From assembly GCA_036898135.1 (NCBI GenBank), contig CM072516.1:64498982-64562981 (forward strand): a stretch of DNA of 64,000 bases. Direction: 5' to 3'. Source of the DNA: Oncomelania hupensis (taxonomy: Eukaryota > Mollusca > Gastropoda > Littorinimorpha > Pomatiopsidae). This document shows, one piece after another, positions 39,840-51,109 of the stretch (positions are counted from its first letter, which is position 1; each line of letters opens with the position of its first letter). The position numbers and the translations under genes are program-made. The notes beneath the pieces are model-generated. The model did no database searches and had not been told where the DNA came from. It saw only the letters and a program-made list of their open reading frames with translations.

Positions 39840-39862
39840 AATTGCTAATTTAAAAAATATAT
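39742..39862. repeat. palindrome with (AT)n core
   Basis: AATTAGCAATT-TTCTTTAT on the left is mirrored by ATAAAGAATTGCTAATT on the right, around about 60 bp of alternating TA. It can form a cruciform about 50 bp tall. Confidence 0.85.
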
Positions 39863-40410
39863 ATATATGTTACCGACAGTCTGTGTATTCAGTCAATACG
39901 TGTATTGTCTTTAAAAAAAAGCAGTCAACTCGTGTTTTGACTGTGACCTCTAGCAAATGCATGTAATGACTAAAATTTCCAGTCAGTACGTGTATTGTCT
40001 TAATTTTGACCCACTTCAATACACAATTGGCTGACTGTTCATTTTAGTTAATGAGTGTTTCGCTCGGTCAAGTCTTCTGACAATGTTTCACAAGTGTAGA
40101 CAATTATTTATGTTACACAGAAATGTGATGAGCTCAGATAATAAACCTTGAGATGTGTTAATTGGCACGTAACTGATAAGGTCCAGTGTCTTGTTTGAAA
40201 ATAAATCACTAGGACTTCAGCGAAAATCCCATGATGAGAATTGCGATATTTCAACCCGCGACAAAACCACGGTTGATCATTCATTCAGCCGGTTCCTCAC
40301 CACAAATGATGGATATGAACGAAAACGAACACAAGTTTTTAAACAAGCTGTCCAAAATTCTAGCGAAGAAAGATTCCAGTCGCCGGTATACCAAGGCGAA
40401 ATATTACGAC

Positions 40411-40979
40411 TGTTACACGTATTTATTATTAATCGATTCAGCCCCGATTCTTGAATCTTGATATATGTAACTCGAATTCGTTTATCCACGCATCGTGTTC
40501 ACTCAGCAACAAGGCAGGAGTAGTCGTATAAAGTTTTTCAACTTTATTCAGCAAACGCCAACAACTGCATACAAGATCGCATTTCAAAAATCGCTCTAAA
40601 TATCACTTTTTCAAGCAGACAGTGCATTACTTATATAGCCTCTCTGCAATCCAGTAAAGCTTGGAAGATTCCAGAGTGACGCAACAACACCCAATCAAAA
40701 TAAAATTCCTCACCAGAACTGTCTTACAACATAGAACATTCCTCAGTGTAACAGAATTGCCTAGCTATTACCAGATAGACCTGAAACTTTTGATCTATAA
40801 AAAACAAGTAATTAAAGAAATTTCTCAATAATACCACAATATCAACCGATGAAAATTATCAAAGTATACAAAGGTATTCTAGCAATAATGCAGAATCCAA
40901 TCACAGGTAAATACACGTATCATTACATGCTTTGCAAAACAAAACGTTCGGAACTTTAGTGAGCGTCTCAATCCTAACA
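40411..40979 (-). mobile_element. LTR copy (569 bp), related to the solo LTR at 13.3 kb
   Basis: On the minus strand it starts TGTTAGGATTGAGACGC and ends ATACGTGTAACA; it aligns along its length with 13,316-13,876, including the GGCTATATAAG box, AATAAAGTTG and GCCTTGTTGCTGAGTGAAC. The flanks (AGCAA and GTCGT on the minus strand) do not match, so it is not a simple solo LTR; the sequence below 40,411 may be the start of an internal region. The frames at 13,786 and 40,277 share MDKRIRVT because of this homology. Confidence 0.8.
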
Positions 40980-40987
40980 TTGCTCCG

Positions 40988-40989
<2 letters not shown>

Positions 40990-41077
<88 letters not shown>
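40990..41077. repeat. (CT)n microsatellite
   Basis: Two CT runs separated by CACTCTCACT. Confidence 0.95.
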
Positions 41078-41080
<3 letters not shown>

Positions 41081-41224
41081 AATAATGGTATGGCCTCCCT
41101 GACTGCATTCAAGAATTAGATGTAATTGACAGTGAAACAAAAAGAAAGAGACGGGGACAGAGAGGGAGAAAGAGAAAGTTTTAAATTTAAATGTGTACAT
41201 TTGAAACTTATTTTTAATATTTAC

Positions 41225-41372
41225 TTTGCATGAGAGAGAGAGAGGAAGGGGGAGGGGGGACAGAGAGGGACAAAGAGAAATATGTAAATGTAAGTGTGTA
41301 CATTTTAAGCTTATTTTTTAATATTTACTTTGCATGAGAGAGAGAGACGGAGAGACAGACAGACAGAGAAGG

Positions 41373-41412
<40 letters not shown>
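41225..41412. repeat. GA-rich repeat with a duplicated 115-bp unit
   Basis: The sequence from AAATTTAAATGTGTACATTT to CTTTGCATGAGAGAGAGAG recurs at about 41,180, 41,290 and 41,415 with GA runs between; it is a local tandem duplication anchored on GA microsatellites. Confidence 0.6.
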
Positions 41413-41849
41413 TTAAAATTGAAGTGTGTATATTTTAAGCTTATTTTTAATACTTCTACTTAACATGGTTTAGTTGTGAAAATGTGTCCCTGTGAGTGTG
41501 CGTATTGAAGTAAAAAAAAATAAAAAATTAAATGGTTGTGTGGTCATTAATTTATTCATGTTTACAACGAGTTGCAATTTAAATGCCGAATGACTGTTCA
41601 GTCAGTTCGTATATTGATCAGAGCATTTTTTTTAGGACAATATATGTATTGACTGGAAATTTTACTCATTACATGTATTGGCTAGTGGTCAGTCAAAACA
41701 CGAATTTACTGATTTTGTTTTAGACAATACGCATATTGACTGAATACACAGATATATATATTGAATACACTGAATACTGAATACACAGATATATAATTGT
41801 CATTCAGTAGCTTATAGTTCTGTAGACTGTGTGAATCTCATCTTATTTT

Positions 41850-42490
41850 ATTTCCCCCGTTGGGATGCCAGGGTTTTCTGTATAAATAGTATCCCAACTT
41901 TGTGGAAACTTTGTTAGTGCCGGGGGTTTCAGTATAAATAGTATCCCCACTTTCTGGAAATTTAGTGCTTTAACTTCCCACTGTCGCTGTCTTCCTCATT
42001 TGCTCTTTCCCATTCCTGCTCTGTCCTATCACTCTGCTATACTATCTTCTTCTTTGCTAGATCAATGACCTACCTTTTTTCTTGAAACTCTTCCTGGACA
42101 AGACTCCTTGTTTGTGTATGTGGTCTGTTGGATCAGCTTGGGAGTATTGGACGCTTTCTGCCGGGTGGTCACTAGGGCTTCCTATGATGTTATTATTTAG
42201 CAATATAGGCATTTTATATGTATGTGTTTTGTTGATAATTTATAATGATGTTTGTATTCTATTTTGTTTTTGTAACCGGGGGTTCGATTAGTTGGGGTAA
42301 AGCCTCAGCCGTCCCCTGCGTGGGATGTCTTTATTGTAAAGTGATTGGCCGGTGGAGGGCATTCAGTTTTCCCACTAGGGTTGTTTCAGCAGATCTTTTA
42401 TGCGGATCGGGGGTTGTCCGGTCCTGATTTGGCTCGGAAGAGTCCGCTGGACCTAAAGCAACAATCAATCAATCAATCAATCAATCATGT
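41850..42490 (+). repeat. repeat family A, copy 1 of a 3-copy cluster
   Basis: The fullest copy. Two GGTTT-C-GTATAAATAGTATCCC units (41,873 and 41,926) come first, then a conserved body (GATCAATGACCTACC to CCGCTGGACCTAAAGCAA) and a (CAAT)n tail at 42,460-42,487. No RT or transposase frame; the tail suggests retroposition, either a SINE-like repeat or LINE 3' ends. Confidence 0.8.
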
Positions 42491-42559
42491 TCTTTACTTT
42501 ACCACTGTTTCTGTCATTCTTATTTGTTCTTTCCTGTTCCTAATCTGTCCCTAGACCAG

Positions 42560-43400
42560 TCACCTATACAACCCCTGTAGGTGTGACGGGGTTTTCTGTA
42601 TAAATAGTATCCCCACTTTGTGGAAATGTAGTGCTTTGAATTACCACTGTTTCTGTCATTCTCATTTGTTTTTTCTCGTCCCTAATCTGTTCTATCACCC
42701 CTTGGGGTCATGAGCAATCTTGCCACTGTAGATTGTTCAAACCTATAAAGGGAACAGTGAAAGCCACAGTTGAAAACCTGTCTTTCCTTTATAGGCAAGA
42801 CAGATTCACTGCGGCAACAGTACCCCCGTTGGAGTGCCGGGGGTTTTCAGTATAAATAGTATCCCCACTTTATGGAAATTTAGTGCTTTAAATTCCCACT
42901 GTTGCTGTCTTCCTCATTTATTCTTTCCTATTCCTGCTCTGTCCTTCACTCTGCTATACTATCTTCTTCTTCGCTAGATCAATGACCTACCTTTTTTCTT
43001 GAAAACTCTTCCTGGACAAGACTCCTTGTTTGTGTATGAGGTCTGTTGGATCAGCTTGGGAGTGTTGGACGCTTTCTGCCGGGTGGTCACTAGGGCTTCC
43101 TATGATTGTACTATTTAGCACTATAGGCATTTTATATGTATGTGTTTCATTGATGATTTATAATGATGTTTGTATTCTATTTTGTTTTTGTAACCGGGGT
43201 GTTCGCGTAGTTGAGGTCAACCCTCAGCCGTCCCCCGCGTGGGATGTCTTTATTGTAAAGTGACTGGCCGGTAGAGGGCATTCAATTTTCCCACTGGGGT
43301 TGTTTCAGCAGATCTTTTATGCGGATCGGGGGTTGTCTGGTCCTGATTTGGCTCGGAAGAGTCCGCTGGACCTAAAGCAATAATAAATCAATCAATCAAC
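42560..43400 (+). repeat. repeat family A, copy 2
   Basis: Same order of blocks, including GTATAAATAGTATCCCC at 42,598 and 42,851, and the tail AATCAATCAATCAA at 43,385. An insert at about 42,700-42,830 contains the inverted pair CCTATAAAGG / CCTTTATAGG. Confidence 0.8.
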
Positions 43401-43439
43401 AATCTGTTCTATCAATCTACTGTCTCCATCGATAGACCA

Positions 43440-43860
43440 GTCACCTACCTTTTTTCTTGAAAACTCTCCAAAAACTCCTCATTTGTGTATGGGGTCTGTT
43501 GGGTCAATTGGGGGATATTAGACGATTCCGTCATTTGGTCACTAGGGCTTTCTATGGTATTATTATTTAGCAATGTAAGCATTTTATATGTATGTGTTTT
43601 GTTAATATTTTTAATGATGTTTATATTGTCTTTTGTTTTTTGTAAACGGGGGTTCGATAAATTAGAGTAAAGCATCAGCGTCTCCTGTATGGGACGCCTT
43701 TATTGTAAAGTGACCAGTTGGTGGAGTGCCTTCAGTGTTCCCATGGGGGCTGTTTCAGCAGATCTTTTATATGGATCAGGGGTAAGCCCTTTTCAACCAA
43801 ATGGGGTACTGATCGGCTCTTTGCAGTCAGCTGGATTCTATAAACAACGATTAACTAACT
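43440..43860 (+). repeat. repeat family A, copy 3
   Basis: A more diverged copy, from CACCTACCTTTTTTCTTG to GCTGGATTCTATAAACAA, with a decayed tail. Confidence 0.75.
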
Positions 43861-44061
43861 TATTTTATTTATTCGATCCGTTTTTTGCTGTGATCTGTTT
43901 TGATCTTTGTCTGTGATTACACTGAATAAAACCAGGGGTATTTGAAACATTGATTTGTACTTGTTACAGTTCGTGTGTGCAGTGACGTCGGAACCAAGAG
44001 GGGGGGGAGGGGGGGAGGGTGAAGAGGGGGGATGGGAAGGAGGGGGCAAACGTATCTTTGT

Positions 44062-44065
<4 letters not shown>

Positions 44066-44105
<40 letters not shown>
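44066..44105. repeat. (GA)n microsatellite
   Basis: GA run next to a G-rich stretch (44,002-44,048). Confidence 0.95.
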
Positions 44106-44109
<4 letters not shown>

Positions 44110-44524
44110 TTTATTTGAAATATCGTGTATTGTCAGAAGTTTGTTTTAGAAAAATAGCCCACATACAAACAAAATAATAACGGCACTGTGATGATTCACC
44201 AGAAAGAAATCGACATTGTAGCAGAGACTGTTGTAACAATGATTTCTTTTGATATAAACATGTTTTTGTTTTTTTTAAATCAATCACAATCGGGTCACAT
44301 ATATTTATACTTTAAATGTCAGGGTTCTGATACACTATATAGAATCCGTCAGTAAAATAACACTGAAAGGCCCCTTTAATAATAATTTTAAAACAAAATA
44401 GATAAAGGTACGAACGAGCTCAAATATGCTCAAATATGTTCTGGTTCACTTTAATCACTCCATGATTGGTATTTGAGATAAAACAAACAAACAACAGAAT
44501 TCCCTTATGCGCTTCTTCATTAAA
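44106..44524. other. non-coding stretch
   Basis: AT-rich; nothing recognised. Confidence 0.4.
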
Positions 44525-44571
44525 ACACACACACACACACACACACACACCCACACACACACACACATACA
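44525..44571. repeat. (CA)n microsatellite
   Basis: CA run followed by (CATCA)n at 44,572-44,590. Confidence 0.95.
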
Positions 44572-45038
44572 CATCACATCACATCACATAATTTTAAAAC
44601 ATACTACGATAGTGTCAGCAGAATTTGTGCAAATATCCTTTACAAAAAAATTATATCTATGATTTCCACTCCCACTACTCTCTCTCTCCCACGCGCCCTC
44701 CCCTCCCCCTACACTCACCCACCACCACTCGAAAATATCTGCCCTCTTTCAGTCCTCACCCACCAAACATCTTTCGACGCGGCTGGTGTGTGTTTATGAT
44801 TGAATGTGTAGACGATGACGTCATTCAGCATCGGCTACGGAATCAATCAATTCAATTAAACAGTCGATCAGCCAATCATCTGAAGTATCAATAATTATAC
44901 GTATAATGGCAGCTGGGGGGGTCGGATAGAGCAGTGGTTACCTTTACTTTTTTTTTTTTAAATGGCAGCTGCTTGTGCGATAGCTTTAACGGTTTCTCAA
45001 GTCAGTTTAATTGTTCTCTCAAGCTTTGCTTTATCGTC

Positions 45039-45079
<41 letters not shown>

Positions 45080-45085
<6 letters not shown>

Positions 45086-45360
45086 AATCAGTACTTCAGG
45101 CGACCTTTGGGCACCCTAAAAGTGCTTTTTACTGTATTTGGGTCATAGGGTGACCGGAAATCGGTCGCCCAAAAGTTTTTTCCTCTGCCGCGAGAATGAA
45201 ACACGTGACAGACTGTATTTCGGCGCTGAAAGGTTCTGTTTTGATTGGGCAACACAATTTCAAGGAGCGAATGGTTTGTGGTCATGAATATTCTTATTAG
45301 GGGGTAGTTTGTGTTGTGGTATTTGGGGTGACCACATAACATTTAGGACATCAGGTGACC
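45080..45360 (+). repeat. left terminal region of the GGTGACC transposon (copy 1)
   Basis: GGCGACC, GGGTGACC, GGTCGCCC, GGGGTGACC and AGGTGACC occur within 280 bp on both strands, like subterminal transposase-binding sites. The outer edge is fused to an (AT)n microsatellite (45,041-45,079). Confidence 0.7.
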
Positions 45361-46532
45361 ATGAAAAAAGTTGGAAAATATTGTTCATTTCGTAAATATA
45401 TCTTTTAAAATCATGTACAATTATTGAAGAAACACCAAATAATCGATCAAAATCAACGATTTTATTTACAAGGAAGAAACATGTTCAGAGCCAAAAACCC
45501 ATGTCTCCCTTTCTCTTTGTGAAAAATATACGCCTTGTCAAAGGGACGTTACTCGCAACTCATCGAGATTGGACTATGGCGATCACATAAGCATCTGACA
45601 ATGTTTTCGAAATGGAGTAAATTGGTAAGTTTGCAATTTTTAATCTAATCAATAATGTGATTTTATGTTAGCATTGATTCTGTTTGCCTATTGATGAATT
45701 ATTAGACGCTTGGTTATCCTCTTAAAAATGTATGAAGTGATCAGTAAAGATCGAATCGAAGCGTTTCGTTCAAAGTTGGTCACAGTGCAGACAAAGGCAT
45801 GATTTTACTTTAGTTTACTGTTTAGTGATCATTCATAGTTTTTTGACTCGCGCATCGGGAAAGCTTGAAAAAGCTTTTGTAAGGACCCATTTTCAACTCA
45901 ATTAGCAAGTTGCCTGCAGTAGGTACCGGCAGCCTCCATTCAGTCATGTGGGAAAGTATGGGGAATTCCCGAATTTGGGCTCTCTTTAAACCAGCTTTTT
46001 GAATTTATGTTGTGGTTCAGGACATAACAAACTAATGAAAAATAAAGATAAATCTGTACTGTATTTACACGTGTTGTTTATTTTTTTTTATCATGAACAA
46101 GAATGTTTGTGTGTGTCCCGATAACACGCTTACCGATTTACCGCATCACTCGACTGGAGAACAATGGCTGACCAACAAAAAATTACAAAGCCGTGACCCC
46201 TGTCACAGAAGTTTCCAAGCCTCGTTCTAACCAATTCATTCATACTGTACAAACCAATCCCAGTCGATAGAAAAATGAAAACACTGCGCATACGAAGTTT
46301 CGAATAGCATGCACAGTTTTAAATTTGAGAGATATTTCTTAAGAGAAAACGCATAAAATTTTGACCTTTTTTCAAAGCACTATTGGCAGGAACCTAGAAA
46401 AAAACAACTATATAAACCGCATACCGAAAAAAAGCTCATTTTCCGAAGAATTTAATGGTATACGAAACTATGGCAGGGAAGCAACTCTAACTGAGTGCGT
46501 CAATCAGAAAGCGAGGCACTGTCTTGCAAAAC
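45361..46532. other. transposon copy 1 interior, no confident gene
   Basis: A short ATG exon candidate (MFSKWSKL before GTAAGT, 45,602-45,625) is visible, but I cannot connect it. The rest shows no domain. Confidence 0.3.
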
Positions 46533-46590
46533 ATGGAGTCGGCAAGCATGGATTTCGATCCATTTATGACCAAGCTATCAGAACTATTCG
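46533..46590 (+). CDS. candidate first exon of a transposon-borne gene
   Basis: ATG gives MESASMDFDPFMTKLSELF and one extra base before GTACGT (phase 1). That phase joins cleanly to the zinc-finger exon at 52,362 and also to the PDZ-like exon at 50,741. No known domain by itself. Confidence 0.35.
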
Positions 46591-46729
46591 GTACGTACTG
46601 CTGCCTGCGGCTAACAAACAAATATATTAAAGATATTCAGATTAATAGATTTTTTAACAGAATGTGCATTAGCTGTGATATTTTGCATATTTTAAAGGGA
46701 GAGATTGGCCGCATGGCAAAACATTGATC

Positions 46730-49700
46730 GATCATGGGTTGAATTTTTTTTATTTTTTTTTCGTTGGCGGGGACAAGATCTGTGAAATAACTACACACGC
46801 ACGGTCAGATTAGTTTATAAACGATTCCTTTAGATGTTGACTGACCAGAAAATATTTTTATGAGGCGATGTGTATGATATTTCAATTAAAAAATAAAAGA
46901 CAGTAGGCTACCGTGAGTAGGCCTATATGATATGATATGATTATGTTTACAACTAATAATATAGTAATAGTAATTACAACATTTATAAATAGTTATCACT
47001 CTCTGAAAAGATATAAAAATAAATACTTAATCTTGGAGTGTAGTGGGGATTTTTAGGAGTGAGAAAGTGAATCATCATAGTTATTTATTCATTAGGAAGC
47101 ATAGCAACAGGCATAGCAAATCAGGTGCCCCTCTGCTGCCCCCCTCTACACCCCGAACACTCTTCATGCTGCCACACTATCCCATCTTTCCCTTAAACCG
47201 ATTACAGTATTTATTAATATTTACAATGTACTTTTTGTGGCTTATACTTGTTGATAATTATGGCATTTAAACATGAGACCTTAAAGTTAAACAAAACTTT
47301 ATAGTAAACTGGTGATTTGGGGACCGACGTCTATCCACAGCCATTCGAGTGTGTGCAAGTACTAAAGTAGTACTAGTCGTTTAATTTTGCAGTGACATTG
47401 CATCTTCATTCTGCATGGAATTTCTCTTTAATACATAATACTGAACTACTACATACATTGTCATAAGTTTGTGTGCAAAATTTGCTGTCAGTTGGACTTA
47501 TAGGTTTTTTAAGTGTATGTTGGTGTCTTTACGGACATGAAATTGCAGCCATATTTGATTCTTTAAATTCAACTGACAAAAAAGTTTCTGGACTTTACAA
47601 GTAATTTAGCTTTACCTGCACAGCAACAGGTATTTTTGAGTCATCTGCAAAATTTTATGCATGCAGCTGCTGTGGTTATTGAGATATAACCTTTTTCAAT
47701 AAACCACCCTTTACAATCTTACTTTTTCCGTCCTGCAAATCAGTGAAATATGAAAAATTAGCACTAAATATTTCAAAATATAAAAATCTCTTGTAGCTGA
47801 AAAAAATTGCTGTTCAAATATATGTTGTTTTATTCACAAATAAGAAGTTTTAAGTGTCTCAGATAATTAGTTTGGGTTTTGCAGGCCTCCAGTTTGGCTC
47901 CGCGGTGAAATTCGCACACAGCAAATCCTGTTTTTTTTGCAAAATTAGCAATATGGTGTTCCAAAACTACTTAAAGGAATAACTTTATTGCATGTGTATG
48001 CACTGCCTATAACATATAGATCAAGATAAGAGCAACAGATGATATATATATTGCAAGGAAAGAGCAGTCTGTGGCTGCAAAGTTGGGGAAATATTAAGTT
48101 TTTTCCTATGTGACGCAGTTCTGCAAGGATAAAATGATGTATCTCAAAAACTATCGAAGATAGAGACTTAATTTTTTGTTTGTTTTTATTTTTTTACAAA
48201 GCAGTTTCACAAAACAACAAAAAATAACAATGATATTCAAAACAAAAATTTGGCTGCCGGTACCTACCTGCAGTTGTGAATGTTGATATGAATTATGATG
48301 TTTTACACTTACAAACCAGAATGGATCAAATCGGTAAAGGGAAACCGACATGATTACGTCTTACGACAAGTCAGATGGGTCTTCTTCGACATGTGGATGG
48401 TATCTCTCAACTTCCTTATCACTTCCTTCAAAACTGACTCACAAAAAAGTATTATATACCATTGGATTCCTAATTTTTGCTCTTTCCAATGATCAATTAA
48501 ATCCCTCTTTCCAAACAAAAGTCTATGAACGTCCCAATGTACTTGACTTTCAGTTTCACTGTTTCGATCAGTCAGTGTAAATAAGCTCTTTGGTAAGACT
48601 GAGACTGCACAACACAATAGCTTTCAATTTATCACAACCCAAATCAATACCGCCAAACACGCTTTTCAGAATAAAATGACGAAATGGATAAACAGGATTG
48701 TAGAATACAGTGGTACTGCATGTGTAATACAATACACTAATACTGTACTGTATACTGTACAAATTTATGTATTCTAAATAATGTATGTAAAATACTGTAC
48801 TCTCAAATTAATGAAAAACAGCTCCTGTATTCCTGGCCAAACATCAGTCTAACTTGTGTCAATGTTTTCCTCAAGCTTTACGCTATTGCTGAAGTTAATT
48901 TTTGGTTTGTTGCTTGCTATACTACATGAGAACATAAGCCGTGTGTAAGTCTTGTTACTGTTGCCGACTATCAACAATTTACCCCGACACCTCAATTAGG
49001 TGTGAATGTGATGTCAGTCTGACCAAAAGAGTAACTTCAGAAATGTGCTGTAAATTGACAAAGGAAATGAGTTCTTTGCCATGGCATGGTATTGTATCAT
49101 TGGTATAGATCTATAAAAAAAAAAGATGACGGTCGAGAGTTCAAATACTCTCTGGTTCTTTTCAGTACAAAATGGTATAATGCTATAAAATGCTTAAAAT
49201 GATATTACTGATGCATTTTAAATATTTTGGAGTTTCCTATTCTTTTTTATGCTCATTTAGTATTTTCTTAGAAAAAAATAAAATGAGAAAGATAAAATAC
49301 ATAAAAAGGAGCCAAGAAAAAAAAAGAACCCTGAGCAGATTTGAACCACTTCCCTTACATAACACCACATCTTGCAAAATCCACTCTCCAAAGCACTAAA
49401 CCACTGGACCAGTACGGATAATCAATGTTTAATCTCAAGTTACAGGGGATCTTCAAGAGAAAACAGGAAGTTACTAACAACAACACAGTGATCATAACTT
49501 AAATTGCTATCCTACAACTTCAAACGCGGAGATTACCAAATTAAAATCGCCCTCTCTAACCCCTCCACCCTCAATATTTATAAAAGACGCAGGATATGAT
49601 GTGTTGCTTACTGACTACTGTCTGCAAAAAACAACACTATTGCTCACATTAACCAGTCAGCCATATTTGGGGAAAAATCAATGAATAAATGAATGAAAAT

Positions 49701-49754
49701 TTAAGAATGCATTAAAAAAAGCATGATCACAGCGCTGGGTTTAATATAAATAAG
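46730..49754. other. transposon copy 1 interior, AT-rich
   Basis: About 3 kb without a supported gene. Frames at 47,043, 48,151, 48,295-48,617 and 49,190 have no motif and lie on both strands. Confidence 0.35.
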
Positions 49755-49798
49755 TAAATAAATAATAATAATAATAAAATAATAATAATAATAATAGT
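49755..49798. repeat. (AAT)n microsatellite
   Basis: AAT/TAA run just upstream of a small LINE insertion. Confidence 0.85.
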
Positions 49799-49820
49799 GC
49801 CCTGTGAATAGAATCTGAGG

Positions 49821-49896
49821 ACAGAGAAAGATGGAGTATGCTGGTTAAACGATCATCTGTGGTGCCCCTACGAGTTACGGGACAGGATAGGATAGG
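49821..49896 (+). mobile_element. 76-bp RTE-like LINE insertion with 14-bp TSD
   Basis: ACAGAGAAAGATGGAGTATG through GGACAGGATAGGATAGG is the last 76 bp of the LINE. It is flanked by AATAGAATCTGAGG at 49,807-49,820 and 49,897-49,910, a perfect 14-bp duplication. Confidence 0.92.
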
Positions 49897-50740
49897 AATA
49901 GAATCTGAGGCTATTCGTAGGGAGCCCCATGAATAGCCTCTGTCTTTCTAAATTGTGCATTGTGTCAGTCACCATTTTGGGCTCATGGCACAAAAAATAA
50001 AAGAAAGCAGACAAAACTGAAACTTGTGAGTCTTCAAATTGCAAATGAAGAATTGTAAAACCTCTTGTTTGCTTCAAAATTGCAAGTGAAAGACATTAAT
50101 TTGAAAAGAGTTGTGTTTTGAACTTTTGTTTTGCTTTCAGGACAGCAATTATACAAGCCATTATTACAGAGGAAATAGAATGGTGCAGGTGGCTTTGGAA
50201 AAACAAAGAAATTCAATGGAAGGTAAGACATGTTGCATTTCCACATCACAATTTACACAATTTATTTGTTGCCATACCCTTGTCTTTTAATCTGAGTCTT
50301 CTGCTTTCTCCATGAATTGCAGCACACCAGTTTATCATTACGCTACTCTGAGAGTGTTTTGTGTACTATTCTAGTAGAAAATCTCATCGGCAAGTAAAAC
50401 TTTAACTTTAGTAGTGATTAGGTTGGGTTTGGTGTAGGCAAAAGAACTATTGATCAGGAAATCAATAGGTAATTTCCAATAATATCTGACCGTCAGAAAA
50501 TCGTCATTGCTTTGCGGCCAATGGTTAAATTTAAAAAAAAATTAAGTTTGCGAAAGTGAACATAAATGCAATGCACTGATCTGATCTTTACCCTCCCTCC
50601 CTTTCCCTCAACCACCCCTTCTCCCCAATCCCCACCCCCCCACACACACCTTTTTTTAAATATTTTTTTTGGAGAAAGAAGTGATTATGTGTGAGCGAGG
50701 GCGATTAACACAACTTGTTTCTCTCTGTGTGTCTGACAGA

Positions 50741-51002
50741 AACTCCAGACACCACTGTCCTGCCCAACACCAACGACAACAGCAGCCTTGCAGAGGGCAG
50801 ATTCTCCTCTAGCAAAAACAACACCTTCAACCTTTGGATGGACAAAGACAAGCCGGGTCAGTACACTGGCAGCGTCAATCGGGATTCACCGGCCGCTATA
50901 GGTGGGCTGAAAGTGAACAACAGTTTGATCAAGGTGAACCAAGAGAACATCGCATCGCAGGCACACTCAGTGTTGATCGGGAAAAGCAAGGCGGGCGGTT
51001 AA
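50741..51002 (+). pseudogene. PDZ-domain exon (NHERF-like), truncated
   Basis: After acceptor TCTGACAG the frame gives TFNLWMDKDKPGQYTGSVNR, DSPAAIGGLKVNNSLIKVNQ and ENIASQAHSVLIGKSKAGG, then TAA. This matches the middle and end of NHERF/PDZK1-type PDZ domains (GFNL, KPGQ-x-I-x-x-V-x-x-DSPA-x-x-x-GL-x-x-x-D-x-(L/I)-x-x-VNG). The GYGF start is degraded to NTFNL, the usual D and G in the core are replaced (NNSL, NQEN), and the final strand is missing. A GTGAGT donor follows at 51,092, past the stop. A captured and decaying host exon inside the transposon is the simplest reading. Confidence 0.55.
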
Positions 51003-51109
51003 AGGATGGAGATACCGGACCTCGACAGGGCGATGGATGACAGGAGTCCCAGAAGGAACACACGGCTAGATCAAGTCATCCAGAGGGGAAGGTGAGTGTT
51101 GAGTACAGG

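Larger units (their letters stand above)
39881..41751. mobile_element. fold-back element with about 160-bp inverted arms
   Basis: The left arm 39,881-40,040 (CTGTGTATTCAGTCAATACG outward) is the inverse of the right arm 41,597-41,751 (ends GACTGAATACACAG). Each arm repeats an AGTCAATACGTGTATTG-type motif several times. Both outer ends border TATATA, suggesting a TA target. The 1.55-kb interior holds an LTR copy and CT/GA microsatellites but no transposase. Confidence 0.7.

Noticed and set aside
48150..48617. Several 65-87 codon frames on both strands
   Set aside because: Overlapping, no motif, AT-driven; typical chance frames.
50170..50222. Possible internal exon (EEIEWCRWLWKNKEIQWK)
   Set aside because: Acceptor and donor are plausible, but its exit phase does not match the PDZ-like or zinc-finger exons, and no domain is visible.
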